A stretch of 64,000 bases of DNA. Source: Vreelandella lutescens (GTDB lineage Bacteria; Pseudomonadota; Gammaproteobacteria; Pseudomonadales; Halomonadaceae). Of the stretch, positions 1-8,748 are shown piece after piece. The notes under the pieces were generated by a model. The model saw only the letters and a program-made list of their open reading frames with translations. It was not told the DNA's origin and did no database searches. A program made the translations under genes and the position numbers. The stretch lies in NCBI RefSeq assembly GCF_014640815.1, contig NZ_BMHM01000002.1, forward strand, positions 496,001 to 560,000, in the 5' to 3' direction. Position 1 is the first letter of the stretch, and each line of letters begins with the position of its first letter.

Positions 1-195
1 CTAATGCGTGGGTTAACCGGTTACGCTAAAAACCTGCCTGACGGCCGAGTCGAGGTGCTAATGTGCGGCCCTCCATCTGCTGTTTCAGAGCTAGGTCAGT
101 GGTTATGGCAAGGGCCCGAAAACGCGCAGGTCACCCATGTTACCTTTGAAACACTGGGTGACCATCACGCCCCTGATCACTTTTCTACTTACTAA
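1..195 (+). CDS. Acylphosphatase, C-terminal part (cut by window start)
   Basis: The reading frame is open from the first base and ends at a TAA at 193-195. The visible product contains a KNLPDGRVEV stretch followed by WLWQGPENAQV, which matches the second half of small acylphosphatases, cytosolic enzymes of about 90 residues that hydrolyse acyl phosphates. The Asn before LPDG belongs to the active site in that family. The N-terminal phosphate-binding loop with the catalytic Arg lies outside the window. An internal ATG at 4 is unlikely to be the start because it would remove that loop. The stop codon lies in the first of four 16-bp tandem repeats. Confidence 0.85.
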   Translation, partial: LMRGLTGYAKNLPDGRVEVLMCGPPSAVSELGQWLWQGPENAQVTHVTFETLGDHHAPDHFSTY

Positions 196-251
196 GTACT
201 GGGCTGATTAAGTACTTATCTGATTAGGTGCTTGGATAATTAGGTGCTTAG
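188..251. repeat. Four degenerate 16-bp tandem repeats
   Basis: Four consecutive 16-base units begin at 188, 204, 220 and 236. The third reads CTGATTAGGTGCTTGG and the others differ at several positions (AAGTACT against AGGTGCT cores). The first unit contains the stop codon of the acylphosphatase gene, so the array has grown in the 3' untranslated region. I see no hairpin-plus-T-run terminator here and assign no function. Confidence 0.7.
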
Positions 252-265
252 CCGTGGCTTTGCCT

Positions 266-1216
266 TTAACGTTTTTCTGCCAACCATGTACGGACATTGT
301 CGGCCGTTAAGTCGACAATGTTCTGGCGAGCCTCAGGCGTAATCCACGCATTGTGTGGCGTGACAATAAGGTTGAGCGGCTCTTGATTGGCCAGCGCATC
401 AAGCAGCGCATGACCTTCTTTGGGCGGCTCGGCGGGCAGTACATCAACGGCTAGCCCGCCGATACTGCCACTACGAAGCGCCTCTAAAGCCGCTTCTTCG
501 TCGATAATGCCGCCACGAGCGCAGTTAACGATAAGCAGCGAAGGCTTTGCCACCGCCAGGCGCTCTTTATTGAGCAGATGCTTGGTGGCATCGTTGAGTG
601 GGCAGTGCAAGCTGATCACATCGGCGGTGGGCAGCAGGTCATCAAGAGAAGGACGCGGGTCGTGCTGTTCATTCCCCGGTCTTGCTGCAAATGTCACCTG
701 CATGCCAAAGGCTTCTGCTAACCGCGCAACTTCAGACCCCAACTCCCCTTGTCCGACCATGACGAGCTGCTTACCTGCCAACTGCAGCGTTGGGTGATCC
801 TGTAAGCAGAAAAAATCGCTCGTTTGCCATTTGCCGTCCGCGATATCGGCCTGGTAACGGGGCAAGCGATTCGCCAGCGTCAACATGAGCATTAGCGTAT
901 GTTGCGAGACGCTGGCAGTGCCATAGGCCGTTACGTTCTTAACGATGATGTTATGGGCTTTAGCCGCGTCAAGGTCAATGTTGTTTAAACCGGTGGCAAG
1001 AACACAGATCAACTTTAAAGAAGGTAGCTGCGAGAGCGTCTCAGCATCCAACCTCACTTTATTGACAATAGCGATCTCAGCGTCCGCTAGACGCTCACGC
1101 GCCTGCGCCGTACTGCTTTGCTGATGAATATCTAAGTGCGTGACAGCATTGCGAATCGCCGTCAGGTCAATATCCTCGCCAAGGCTTTGGGCATCCAGTA
1201 TGACCGCATTGGGCAT
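266..1216 (-). CDS. D-2-hydroxyacid dehydrogenase, hydroxypyruvate/glycerate dehydrogenase type
   Basis: This 316-residue protein is a cytosolic NAD(P)H-dependent 2-hydroxyacid dehydrogenase. It has the nucleotide-binding GQGELG at about 155-160 and the family catalytic triad: Arg234 in NCARGGIID, Glu263 in DVLPAEPP and His288 in VTPHNAW. The C-terminal half resembles glycerate dehydrogenase/hydroxypyruvate reductase (HprA), so reduction of hydroxypyruvate or glyoxylate is the likeliest reaction, but substrate choice in this family is hard to read from sequence. I chose the ATG at 1216 because GGAGAAAAT precedes it on the minus strand; an in-frame upstream start would add 19 residues without a site. 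It is divergent from the fmdB-aspS unit. Confidence 0.88.
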   Translation of the reverse strand: MPNAVILDAQSLGEDIDLTAIRNAVTHLDIHQQSSTAQARERLADAEIAIVNKVRLDAETLSQLPSLKLICVLATGLNNIDLDAAKAHNIIVKNVTAYGTASVSQHTLMLMLTLANRLPRYQADIADGKWQTSDFFCLQDHPTLQLAGKQLVMVGQGELGSEVARLAEAFGMQVTFAARPGNEQHDPRPSLDDLLPTADVISLHCPLNDATKHLLNKERLAVAKPSLLIVNCARGGIIDEEAALEALRSGSIGGLAVDVLPAEPPKEGHALLDALANQEPLNLIVTPHNAWITPEARQNIVDLTADNVRTWLAEKR

Positions 1217-1253
1217 TTTATTTTCTCCATTAACCGCCGAAAGCCGCTTGGCC

Positions 1254-1284
1254 TTGCTCGGCAGGGGGCACAAAAGGGTATAAT
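1254..1284 (+). promoter_or_regulatory. Possible promoter for fmdB-aspS
   Basis: A perfect TATAAT lies at 1279-1284, about 130 bases upstream of the FmdB start and on the same strand. A TTGCTC at 1254-1259 could be the -35 element, although the 19-base spacing is longer than the usual 17. The long leader between this box and the first gene contains no clear terminator or riboswitch. Confidence 0.4.
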
Positions 1285-1414
1285 GAGCGCTCTATCGACC
1301 GCAGTCTTGGAATTTATCCCGGCAGGCCACATATTGTCAGCCTGGTAGTGCTAGGTTTACCACGATTCTGTCAACCCACACCTGTCGGAGTTGAGCTTTT
1401 CAGGAGCCATCAAC

Positions 1415-1690
1415 ATGCCCATCTATGAGTACGAGTGCAAGGCCTGCGGCCATCGCATGGAAAAACTTCAGAAAATTAGCGCAGATCCTTTAAAAAGCTG
1501 CCCCGCGTGTCAGCAAGATGATCTGGAGCGTTTGGTCTCGGCAGCCGGGTTCCGCTTAGCGGGTGGCGGTTGGTACGAAACTGACTTCAAAACGGGCAGC
1601 AAAAAGAATCTTGCTGCCGATGGAAAGGCCTCTGGCAGCGCAAAAACGGATGCCAGTAGCACATCAACGAAAAATGGCGCTGCGGCATAG
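1415..1690 (+). CDS. FmdB-family zinc ribbon protein
   Basis: This 91-residue protein starts MPIYEYEC, the signature start of the FmdB/regulatory zinc ribbon family. It carries two Cys pairs, C8-x2-C11 and C29-x2-C32, spaced to hold one zinc ion. The C-terminal third is low-complexity Ala/Ser/Lys/Thr and probably disordered. The ATG at 1415 is preceded by CAGGAG. The gene lies 67 bases upstream of aspS on the same strand, and the two are probably co-transcribed. The molecular role of these ribbons is not settled; a nucleic-acid or regulatory role is only inferred from the fold. Confidence 0.85.
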   Translation: MPIYEYECKACGHRMEKLQKISADPLKSCPACQQDDLERLVSAAGFRLAGGGWYETDFKTGSKKNLAADGKASGSAKTDASSTSTKNGAAA

Positions 1691-1757
1691 CCGCGGCTGT
1701 CAGGGCTGTTTGAGGCCCAAGACAACTTAATTGCCACGAAACAGAACAGGATTAGAC

Positions 1758-3539
1758 ATGCGCAGCCATTATTGCGGCCAGCTTAACGAAACATTGGTGG
1801 ATCAAACGGTCACCGTTTGCGGCTGGGTTCACCGCCGTCGTGACCACGGTGGGGTTATCTTTCTCGACATGCGTGACCGTGATGGTATCGCTCAATTTGT
1901 CGTAGACCCCGATACCGCCGAGGCGTTTGCTAATGCCGACCGCGCGCGCAGCGAGTATGTTCTGCGTATTACGGGCCGCGTTCGGCTGCGCCCTGAAGGC
2001 ACCCAGAACCCCAATATGCCTACCGGCATGATTGAGGTACTGGCGAAAGAAGTAGAAGTGCTGAATACCGCTGCGACGCCGCCTTTCCAGCTTGATGATC
2101 ATGGTAAAGTCGGTGAGGAAGTGCGCCTTAAGCACCGCTACATTGATCTGCGCCGTCCGGACATGATCGAGAAACTGCGCCTTCGCTCGCGTATTTCTCA
2201 TAACGTGCGCGCCTATCTAGAAAATCAGGGCTTCTTGGATATCGAAACCCCGGTTCTAACGCGTGCAACGCCGGAAGGTGCACGTGACTATCTCGTGCCT
2301 AGCCGTACACACGCGGGCAGCTTCTTTGCTCTACCGCAGTCTCCTCAGCTGTTTAAACAGCTGCTGATGGTGGCGGGTTTCGACCGTTACTATCAAATCG
2401 CTAAATGCTTCCGTGATGAAGATCTGCGGGCGGATCGCCAGCCTGAATTTACGCAGATTGATATTGAAGCCTCTTTCGTAGAAGAAGATGACATCATGGG
2501 CATTACGGAAGCCATGATTCGTCAGCTCTTCCAGGAAGTGCTCAACGTCGAGCTCAGCGAATTCCCGCGGATGACGTGGCAAGAAGCCATGGATCGCTTT
2601 GGTTCAGATAAGCCCGACCTGCGTATTCCGCTTGAACTCACCGATGTTGACGACTTAATGCAGCAAGTTGACTTCAAGGTGTTTTCTGGCCCCGCGAGTG
2701 CAGATGATGGCCGCGTTGCGGCTCTGAAAGTGCCGGGCGGTGCCAAGCTCTCCCGTAAAGAGATTGACGAGTACACCAAGTTCGTTGGTATCTACGGTGC
2801 CAAAGGCCTCGCTTGGATCAAAGTTAACGAGCGTGCCAAAGGGCTTGACGGTCTGCAGTCGCCGATCGTGAAGTTCATGGAAAATATCGTCGAAGAGCTG
2901 CTTGATCGTGTCGGCGCAGAAGATGGCGATATTATCTTCTTTGGTGCGGATAAAGCGCGCATCGTGAACGAAGCGATTGGTGCGCTGCGTGTGAAGCTGG
3001 GTGCGGATTTAGATCTGTATACTCAGGAGTGGGCACCGTTGTGGGTCGTTGACTTCCCGATGTTTGAAGCTGACGACAATGGCCGCTTAAGCCCGCTGCA
3101 CCATCCGTTTACAGCGCCTTCCTGTTCACCAGAAGAGCTGAAAGCTGATCCGGCTAAGGCGCTCTCACGTGCTTACGACATGGTGCTTAACGGTACCGAG
3201 CTGGGCGGTGGTTCTATTCGTATTCACCACCAAGCTATGCAGAGCACGGTATTTGAGATTCTGGGCATTGGCGAAGAAGAAGCGCGAGAGAAGTTTGGCT
3301 TCTTGCTTGATGCGCTGCAGTACGGTGCACCGCCCCATGGCGGCTTGGCCTTCGGTCTGGATCGCTTAGTGATGCTGATGGTCGGCGCTAAGACAATTCG
3401 TGAAGTCATTGCCTTCCCGAAAACCCAAAGTGCTGGCTGTCTGATGACAGATGCCCCCGGTGAAGTGAGTGCTGATCAGCTAAAAGAGCTGAATATTCGC
3501 TTACGTCAGAAGGTTAAAGCGGAATCCGCAGCCGAGTAA
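1758..3539 (+). CDS. aspS: Aspartyl-tRNA synthetase
   Basis: This class IIb synthetase of 593 residues charges tRNA with aspartate in the cytosol. An N-terminal OB-fold anticodon-binding domain (about 1-110, with [19 protein letters not shown]) is followed by the catalytic core. Class II motif 2 is seen as [16 protein letters not shown] and motif 3 as [13 protein letters not shown] near the C-terminus, with the bacterial GAD insertion between them. The length is normal for bacterial AspRS. The start at 1758 is supported by AGGATT just upstream. Whether it also charges tRNA-Asn (non-discriminating form) cannot be decided here. A strong terminator follows. Confidence 0.97.
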   Translation: MRSHYCGQLNETLVDQTVTVCGWVHRRRDHGGVIFLDMRDRDGIAQFVVDPDTAEAFANADRARSEYVLRITGRVRLRPEGTQNPNMPTGMIEVLAKEVEVLNTAATPPFQLDDHGKVGEEVRLKHRYIDLRRPDMIEKLRLRSRISHNVRAYLENQGFLDIETPVLTRATPEGARDYLVPSRTHAGSFFALPQSPQLFKQLLMVAGFDRYYQIAKCFRDEDLRADRQPEFTQIDIEASFVEEDDIMGITEAMIRQLFQEVLNVELSEFPRMTWQEAMDRFGSDKPDLRIPLELTDVDDLMQQVDFKVFSGPASADDGRVAALKVPGGAKLSRKEIDEYTKFVGIYGAKGLAWIKVNERAKGLDGLQSPIVKFMENIVEELLDRVGAEDGDIIFFGADKARIVNEAIGALRVKLGADLDLYTQEWAPLWVVDFPMFEADDNGRLSPLHHPFTAPSCSPEELKADPAKALSRAYDMVLNGTELGGGSIRIHHQAMQSTVFEILGIGEEEAREKFGFLLDALQYGAPPHGGLAFGLDRLVMLMVGAKTIREVIAFPKTQSAGCLMTDAPGEVSADQLKELNIRLRQKVKAESAAE

Positions 3540-3566
3540 GCCTGCTGCTCTGTTTTAAGTCCCATT

Positions 3567-3596
3567 AAAACACCGACGCTTAGCGTCGGTGTTTTT
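3567..3596 (+). terminator. Rho-independent terminator after aspS
   Basis: A perfect 9-bp stem, CACCGACGC with GCGTCGGTG around a TTA loop, is flanked by AAAA upstream and TTTTT downstream. It sits 28 bases after the aspS stop codon and separates aspS from ruvC. Confidence 0.92.
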
Positions 3597-3625
3597 GTTT
3601 CAAGAAAGAGCGAAGAGACGTTGAC

Positions 3626-4177
3626 ATGGATGCACAACAGCCTGTGAAAGCGATTCGGATTTTAGGCATTGACCCAGGCTCACGCATTACGGGCTACGGC
3701 ATTATCGACCTCGTCGGTGTCAAGCCTCGCTACGTGGCCAGCGGTTGCATCCGCACGGCAGACGGTGCGTTAGAGCAGCGTTTGGCCCAAATCTATGCAG
3801 GGATTAGCGAAGTGCTTGGCCTGCATCGACCTGATGCTGTGGCTGTAGAACGTGTTTTCATGGCGAAGAATGCCGATTCAGCCCTGAAGCTGGGGCAAGC
3901 CCGCGGCGCGGCGCTCGTTTGCCTGGCGAATCACGGGTTAAGCATTGCCGAATATGCGGCCCGGCAGATCAAGCAGGCAGTTACCGGCCAAGGTGGGGCC
4001 GATAAAAGCCAAGTGCAGCACATGGTCACCACGCTGCTTTCGCTATCGGCTACGCCACAAGCGGATGCTGCCGATGCACTTGCCATCGCGCTCACCCATG
4101 CGTTTGCAGGCAGTGCATTAGCGACGGCGACTCCTTCACGTAGTAAGCGTCGCTCAACAGGCCGTTGGCGGCTCTAG
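3626..4177 (+). CDS. ruvC: Holliday junction resolvase RuvC
   Basis: This 183-residue endonuclease cuts Holliday junctions produced during recombination repair. The first acidic catalytic residue is Asp16 in [12 protein letters not shown], the second is the Glu in [11 protein letters not shown], and the last two are in the C-terminal [13 protein letters not shown] segment. These are the four metal-binding acids of the RNase H-like RuvC fold. The protein is about 10 residues longer at both ends than the E. coli enzyme, with a basic Ser/Arg-rich tail. It is the first gene of the ruvC-ruvA-ruvB cluster, which continues into ybgC and the tol genes. Confidence 0.96.
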   Translation: MDAQQPVKAIRILGIDPGSRITGYGIIDLVGVKPRYVASGCIRTADGALEQRLAQIYAGISEVLGLHRPDAVAVERVFMAKNADSALKLGQARGAALVCLANHGLSIAEYAARQIKQAVTGQGGADKSQVQHMVTTLLSLSATPQADAADALAIALTHAFAGSALATATPSRSKRRSTGRWRL

Positions 4178-4245
4178 GGGTTACTGGTCATCTGTACAGA
4201 CTGGCTTTATAGTGAGGGCTGTTTTTTCCTGCTGTGAGGCGCGTG

Positions 4246-4854
4246 ATGATTGGAAGACTAACCGGCCTGTTATTAGAAAAGCAGCCACCATGGATGGTCG
4301 TGGATGTGCATGGCGTAGGCTATGAGCTAGAAGCCTCCATGAATACCTTTGTGGCGTTACCCGCCCCAGGCGAGCAAGTGTCGCTCTATACTCATCTCAC
4401 TATTCGCGATGATGCACATCTACTCTACGGATTTGGGCGTGAGCATGAGCGGGCGCTATTTCGTGCCTTAATCAAAGTGAATGGCGTGGGGCCCAAGCTC
4501 GCATTAGCGATTCTGTCCGGTATGGACGAAGATGCCTTTATGCGCTGCATCCGAGATGACGACAGCAAAGCGCTGACTAAACTGCCTGGAGTGGGCAAAA
4601 AAACGGCAGAACGACTGATTATCGAAATGCGCGACCGCTTTCCTGAGTGGGAGCATGGTAGTGATGCGCCATTGGCTCTTGAAGCAACAAATGGGCGGAC
4701 TGCCCCTAGAGATCACTTAGCCGATGCGGAAGCTGCGCTGGTGAGTTTGGGATACAAGCTGACAGAGGCCGCGAAGATGCTGGCTGATGTCGACCCGAAT
4801 CAAACCACAGAAGCGCTTATCAAAGCCGCCTTGACCAAGCGAATGGCTGGTTAA
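4246..4854 (+). CDS. ruvA: Holliday junction DNA helicase subunit RuvA
   Basis: RuvA binds four-way junctions and recruits the RuvB motor for branch migration. The 202-residue protein has the N-terminal OB domain (MIGRLTGLLLEKQPPW), two helix-hairpin-helix motifs in the middle (VNGVGPKLALAILSG and LPGVGKKTAERLI, about 73-120), and a C-terminal three-helix domain that contacts RuvB (about 155-202). The ATG at 4246 is preceded by GAGG. An in-frame GTG four codons upstream is possible, but the family begins MIGRL. Confidence 0.96.
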   Translation: MIGRLTGLLLEKQPPWMVVDVHGVGYELEASMNTFVALPAPGEQVSLYTHLTIRDDAHLLYGFGREHERALFRALIKVNGVGPKLALAILSGMDEDAFMRCIRDDDSKALTKLPGVGKKTAERLIIEMRDRFPEWEHGSDAPLALEATNGRTAPRDHLADAEAALVSLGYKLTEAAKMLADVDPNQTTEALIKAALTKRMAG

Positions 4855-4910
4855 AGCCACCATGAGTGCAAGAGCGCGTATTCATTAGATAGCACTCAAG
4901 AAGAGTCTCT

Positions 4911-5948
4911 ATGTTAGAACATGACCGATTAATTGCCGCTGAGCCAGAGCACGGCGAAGTGCGTATCGACCATGCTATTCGTCCGAAGCATCTAAAAGAT
5001 TACATCGGCCAGCCTCGGGTTCGCGAACAGCTTGAAATTTTTATCGGAGCAGCGAGGCTGCGCGAAGAGAGCCTTGATCACACGCTGGTATTTGGCCCGC
5101 CGGGGTTAGGCAAAACGACGCTTGCCAATATCATTGCCACTGAAATGGGCGTGGGGCTCAAGTCCACCTCTGGACCTGTTTTGGAGCGTGCCGGTGATCT
5201 GGCGGCCATGCTAACTAACCTTGAGCCGGGCGATGTGCTGTTTATCGATGAAATCCATCGCCTTTCACCTGTGGTGGAAGAAGTGCTTTATCCTGCGATG
5301 GAGGACTTCCAGCTCGATATCATGATTGGTGAAGGGCCAGCCGCACGCTCGATCAAGCTCGACTTGCCCAGATTCACGCTAGTCGGTGCTACCACTCGGG
5401 CAGGGCTATTGACCTCACCGCTACGGGACCGCTTTGGTATTGTTCAGCGGCTAGAGTTTTATAACCTGGAAGAGCTGACAGAGATTGTCGCCCGTTCGGC
5501 ACGCTTGTTAGGCGTTGAAACCAGCCGTGAAGGGGCAATTGAGGTAGCACGACGCTCGCGTGGTACGCCGCGTATAGCTAATCGGCTGCTGCGTAGAGTC
5601 CGTGACTACGCCGACATCAAGGGCGATGGCGTAGTGGATGTACATGTGGCTGACGCTGCACTGAATATGCTTAACGTAGACCACCACGGTCTTGATCATA
5701 TGGATCGTCGTTTGTTGCTGGCGATGATCGATAAATTCGATGGTGGCCCGGTAGGGGTTGATTCACTCTCAGCAGCGATTGGCGAAGAGCGCGATACCAT
5801 TGAAGATGTGATTGAACCTTACCTGATTCAGCAAGGGCTCATGATGCGCACTCCCCGAGGCCGAGTCGTCACTCGCCAAGCGTGGCTTCACTTTGACCGT
5901 ACGCCTCATGAGCAGTCAATAGATGTCGAGGGGGAGCGTCGGCCATGA
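4911..5948 (+). CDS. ruvB: Holliday junction branch migration ATPase RuvB
   Basis: RuvB is the AAA+ hexameric motor that drives branch migration with RuvA. The 345-residue protein has Walker [10 protein letters not shown] at about 64-72, Walker [10 protein letters not shown], sensor 1 LVGATTRAG, the arginine-finger segment SPLRDRFG, and a C-terminal winged-helix domain ending GRVVTRQAW. Its stop codon overlaps the start of ybgC by four bases (ATGA), which suggests translational coupling between the recombination genes and the Tol operon. Confidence 0.97.
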   Translation: MLEHDRLIAAEPEHGEVRIDHAIRPKHLKDYIGQPRVREQLEIFIGAARLREESLDHTLVFGPPGLGKTTLANIIATEMGVGLKSTSGPVLERAGDLAAMLTNLEPGDVLFIDEIHRLSPVVEEVLYPAMEDFQLDIMIGEGPAARSIKLDLPRFTLVGATTRAGLLTSPLRDRFGIVQRLEFYNLEELTEIVARSARLLGVETSREGAIEVARRSRGTPRIANRLLRRVRDYADIKGDGVVDVHVADAALNMLNVDHHGLDHMDRRLLLAMIDKFDGGPVGVDSLSAAIGEERDTIEDVIEPYLIQQGLMMRTPRGRVVTRQAWLHFDRTPHEQSIDVEGERRP

Positions 5949-6355
5949 CAGGCAAGTTTAGTATGCCGGTTCGTGTTTATATGGAAGATACTGACGCCGG
6001 CGGAATTGTCTACTACGTTAACTACTTGAAGTTTATGGAGCGGGCGCGCAGTGAATGGTTAAGAAAATTAGGCCTGAATCAGCAAACGCTGCTAGACGAA
6101 GGTACGCAGCTAGTGGTATACCGCATGGCCTGTCACTACGCCAAACCCGCACGATTGGATGAGGCGTTAACGGTTACTGCCCACATCGCGGAAAAAGGGC
6201 GGTGCCGGATGACATTTGAGCAACAGGTTCGGCGCGACAAGGAACTCTTATGCTCTGCAACAGTCGAGATAGCCTGCCTAAACGCGACGACAATGCGTCC
6301 AAAAGCGTGGCCATCGTCGCTTAACACCACTATGTCGCTTAATACCACTATCTAG
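5945..6355 (+). CDS. ybgC: Tol-Pal system-associated acyl-CoA thioesterase YbgC
   Basis: This 136-residue hotdog-fold thioesterase is the usual first gene of tol-pal operons; E. coli YbgC acts on acyl-CoA and is linked to phospholipid metabolism at the inner membrane. The active-site segment [16 protein letters not shown], with the catalytic Asp and the following Gly-Gly, lies at about 13-28. The start overlaps the ruvB stop in an ATGA. The last 12 residues are a duplicated hexapeptide (SLNTTM then SLNTTI), encoded by an 18-bp tandem repeat that runs to the stop codon and is unlikely to belong to the fold. Confidence 0.94.
   Translation: MTGKFSMPVRVYMEDTDAGGIVYYVNYLKFMERARSEWLRKLGLNQQTLLDEGTQLVVYRMACHYAKPARLDEALTVTAHIAEKGRCRMTFEQQVRRDKELLCSATVEIACLNATTMRPKAWPSSLNTTMSLNTTI
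6316..6351. repeat. 18-bp tandem duplication at the 3' end of ybgC
   Basis: Two adjacent 18-base units at 6316-6333 and 6334-6351 differ at one position (AACACC against AATACC). Both are in frame and encode the duplicated SLNTT tail of YbgC just before its TAG. It looks like a recent slippage duplication of coding sequence. Confidence 0.85.
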
Positions 6356-6390
6356 TCGACAACGACATTAATTGATTGAAGAGGGCAACT

Positions 6391-7083
6391 GTGAACGATA
6401 ACGCCATGTCCATTCCCCACTTGATAATGAGTGCCAGCACCGTTGTGCAGCTGGTCATGTTGCTGCTAGTGGTGGGGTCGATCCTCTCATGGGTAGTGAT
6501 CTTTCAGCGCAGTATTGCGCTACGCCGAGCGAAGCAAGAGTACAATCAGTTTGAAGAGTCTTTCTGGTCGGGCGTGGATTTAAATGAGCTTTATCGGGAA
6601 ATTCCGGCGGATGATCCCCGTCACGGTGCTGAGCATATCTTTCAGTCTGGCTTCAGAGAATTTAACCGTTTAATGCCCAAAACTCGCAGTGCGGATACCA
6701 TTTTAGAGGGTGTCCAGCGAAGCATGCGGGTGGCGTGGTCTCGAGAAGAAGACCGTCTCACAAAGCATCTCGTCTTTTTAGCAACCGTGGCGTCTGTTAG
6801 CCCGTATGTAGGTCTGTTTGGCACCGTTTGGGGCATCATGGGCTCGTTCCAGTCGCTTTCTATGACCCAGCAAGCCACCTTGGCAACCGTTGCACCCTGG
6901 ATTGCAGAAGCGCTTATTGCCACCGCGATGGGCCTGCTCGCCGCCATACCGGCCGTTATCTTCTACAACCGACTTTCGAATGATGCGTCACGATTGCTAG
7001 GCAAGTATGAAAACTTTGCTGAAGAATTCCACGCTATTTTGCATCGTAACTTGCAAGGTCGTGATGGCAAGCCGCAAGCCTAA
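6391..7083 (+). CDS. tolQ: Tol-Pal motor protein TolQ
   Basis: TolQ is the inner-membrane subunit that with TolR forms the proton-driven motor of the Tol-Pal system, which pulls the outer membrane inward during division. The 230-residue protein has one N-terminal membrane helix (about 15-35, VVQLVMLLLVVGSILSWVVI) and two more after a cytoplasmic domain, around ATVASVSPYVGLFGTVWGIM and ATVAPWIAEALIATAMGLLA. It belongs to the ExbB/MotA family. I chose GTG at 6391, which has GAGGG six bases upstream; an ATG five codons later (6406) is the alternative. Confidence 0.95.
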   Translation: MNDNAMSIPHLIMSASTVVQLVMLLLVVGSILSWVVIFQRSIALRRAKQEYNQFEESFWSGVDLNELYREIPADDPRHGAEHIFQSGFREFNRLMPKTRSADTILEGVQRSMRVAWSREEDRLTKHLVFLATVASVSPYVGLFGTVWGIMGSFQSLSMTQQATLATVAPWIAEALIATAMGLLAAIPAVIFYNRLSNDASRLLGKYENFAEEFHAILHRNLQGRDGKPQA

Positions 7084-7103
7084 CGCCCGTAAAGGAGTTC
7101 GTC

Positions 7104-7541
7104 ATGCAAGGTTCGTTTAATCGAAGCGGCAAAAAAAAGCCCATGGGTGAGATTAACGTCGTGCCTTTTATCGACGTTATGTTGGTCTTATTGGTCATTT
7201 TCATGATTACTGCCCCTATGCTGACGCAAGGGGTGCAGGTCGATCTGCCGCAAGTCACCTCTGAACCTATTGAAACCCAAGAAGATAATGACCCGATCAT
7301 TATCTCGGTAGACCGCGACGGAGGCTATTTCATAACGCTGGGGGAAGATTCAACGTCGGTCACGTTGGATCAGATGTCTGAGCGCATTGTCGCTATCCTT
7401 CAACGTCGGCCCGGTACTCCAGTCATGGTGCGCGGAGATCGTAACGTGCCTTATGGTCAGGTGGTCATACTGATGAGCACGCTGCAGCGAGCGGGTGTCG
7501 CCAACGTAGGGCTGCTCTCTGAGCCGCCTCAAGATGGTTAA
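7104..7541 (+). CDS. tolR: Tol-Pal motor protein TolR
   Basis: TolR is the ExbD-family partner of TolQ. This 145-residue protein has a short cytoplasmic N-terminus, a single membrane helix with the essential proton-binding Asp in VVPFIDVMLVLLVIFMI (about 18-34), and a periplasmic domain that in the family dimerises and binds peptidoglycan. AAAGGAG precedes the ATG. The gene follows tolQ by 20 bases and its end overlaps an in-frame ATG upstream of the chosen tolA start, so the operon is tightly coupled. Confidence 0.95.
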   Translation: MQGSFNRSGKKKPMGEINVVPFIDVMLVLLVIFMITAPMLTQGVQVDLPQVTSEPIETQEDNDPIIISVDRDGGYFITLGEDSTSVTLDQMSERIVAILQRRPGTPVMVRGDRNVPYGQVVILMSTLQRAGVANVGLLSEPPQDG

Positions 7542-7554
7542 GGGCGAGTCGCAC

Positions 7555-8748
7555 ATGGCTGTAAAACCACCTCGTGACCCTCAAGACGTTGGCTATACGT
7601 GGCCAACGATTTTGGCTGTCGCTGTGCACCTGCTCGTGATTGTGTTTAGCCTAATTAAGCTTCCCAGTATGAGTGCTGAACCTGACTCTTCATCCATTGT
7701 GCAGGCGACGTTTGTCAGTACTGAAACCTTTACGGATCAAGCGCAACAGGTAACGGAACAGCAGGCCGCGATGAATAATGCGGCAGAGCCAGATGTGACC
7801 GAGCCTGAGCCACCCAGCGATGAACCTTCAGCCGAGCAACAAGCGGCTGAAGCCGCCGCAGCGCAGCGTGAAGCGGAGGCGGCTGCACAAGCGGCCGAAC
7901 AAGCTGAAGCGCTGGAGCAAGCACAAGCTGAGGCAGAAGCACAAGCCCAGCGTCGTGCAGAAGAAGCTGAGCGCTTAGCCGAACAGCAGGAGGCAGAAGC
8001 GCAAGCGCGTGAAGCCGAAGAGCAGCGTGCCCGCGATGAAGCAGAGGCGCAGCGCCAGCGCGAAGCAGAGGCTGAACGGGTCAGAGCGGAAGCAGAAGCA
8101 CAGCGTCAGCGTGAAGCAGAAGAGCAGCGCGAGCGGGAAGAAGAGGCTCAACGCCAACGCGAGGCTGAAGAGCAGCGCGAACGCGAGGAGGAGGCTCAAC
8201 GTCAGCGCGAAGCTGAAGAGGAGCGTGCCCGTGAAGAAGCCGAAGCTCAGCGCGAACGTGAAGCGGAAGAGCAGCGCCAGCGCGAAGCGGAAGCTCAACG
8301 TCAACGTGAAGCCGAAGCTCAACGTGCCCGAGAGGCTGAGGCCCAGCGTGAGCGTGAAGCGGAAGAGCGCCGTGCCGCAGAAGCCGCTGAGGCTGCCATG
8401 CAGCGGCAGTTGGCCGGTGAAGCCGAGGCGGCCGCCAATGCACAACAGGCACAGCAGGCTGCCAATAGCTTTATTAATATTGTTCGGCGTGCTGTTGAGC
8501 AGGCTTGGCTCATTCCACCTGCAGCGAGTGATTCGATGAGTGCTACGATACAGGTAAGGCTTGGGCCATCGGGTGAGCTATTAGCGACATCCGTAGTGTC
8601 ATCCAGCGGCGACAGTGCTTTTGATCGCTCAGCCATGCAAGCGGTTGAACACGCCGCTCCGTTCAGCGAATTACGTGACTTAGCAGCGGAGCAGCAACGT
8701 ACTTTACGTCAATTTAATCTGCGATTTACCCCGGGGGATGTTCGCTGA
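7555..8748 (+). CDS. tolA: Tol-Pal system protein TolA
   Basis: TolA spans the periplasm and links the TolQR motor to TolB and Pal. The 397-residue protein has one N-terminal membrane helix (about 17-37) with His25 at the position of the conserved TolQR-contacting histidine, a very long Glu/Arg/Ala/Gln helical rod (about 70-300) and a compact C-terminal domain (about 305-397). The rod is built from near-repeats such as [11 protein letters not shown], encoded roughly at 8040-8390. I chose the ATG at 7555 because AAGGGCGAG precedes it; an ATG at 7534 overlapping tolR is possible. The stop overlaps tolB by one base (TGATG). Confidence 0.94.
   Translation: MAVKPPRDPQDVGYTWPTILAVAVHLLVIVFSLIKLPSMSAEPDSSSIVQATFVSTETFTDQAQQVTEQQAAMNNAAEPDVTEPEPPSDEPSAEQQAAEAAAAQREAEAAAQAAEQAEALEQAQAEAEAQAQRRAEEAERLAEQQEAEAQAREAEEQRARDEAEAQRQREAEAERVRAEAEAQRQREAEEQREREEEAQRQREAEEQREREEEAQRQREAEEERAREEAEAQREREAEEQRQREAEAQRQREAEAQRAREAEAQREREAEERRAAEAAEAAMQRQLAGEAEAAANAQQAQQAANSFINIVRRAVEQAWLIPPAASDSMSATIQVRLGPSGELLATSVVSSSGDSAFDRSAMQAVEHAAPFSELRDLAAEQQRTLRQFNLRFTPGDVR

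Noticed and set aside
188-251. CRISPR-like repeats
   Set aside because: The units are only 16 bases, adjacent and degenerate, with no spacers and no cas genes.
7975-8445. Long open frame (156 residues) opposite tolA, and a second one in another frame
   Set aside because: They mirror the Glu/Arg/Ala repeat codons of the TolA rod and give low-complexity Leu/Phe or Arg-rich products without a ribosome site.
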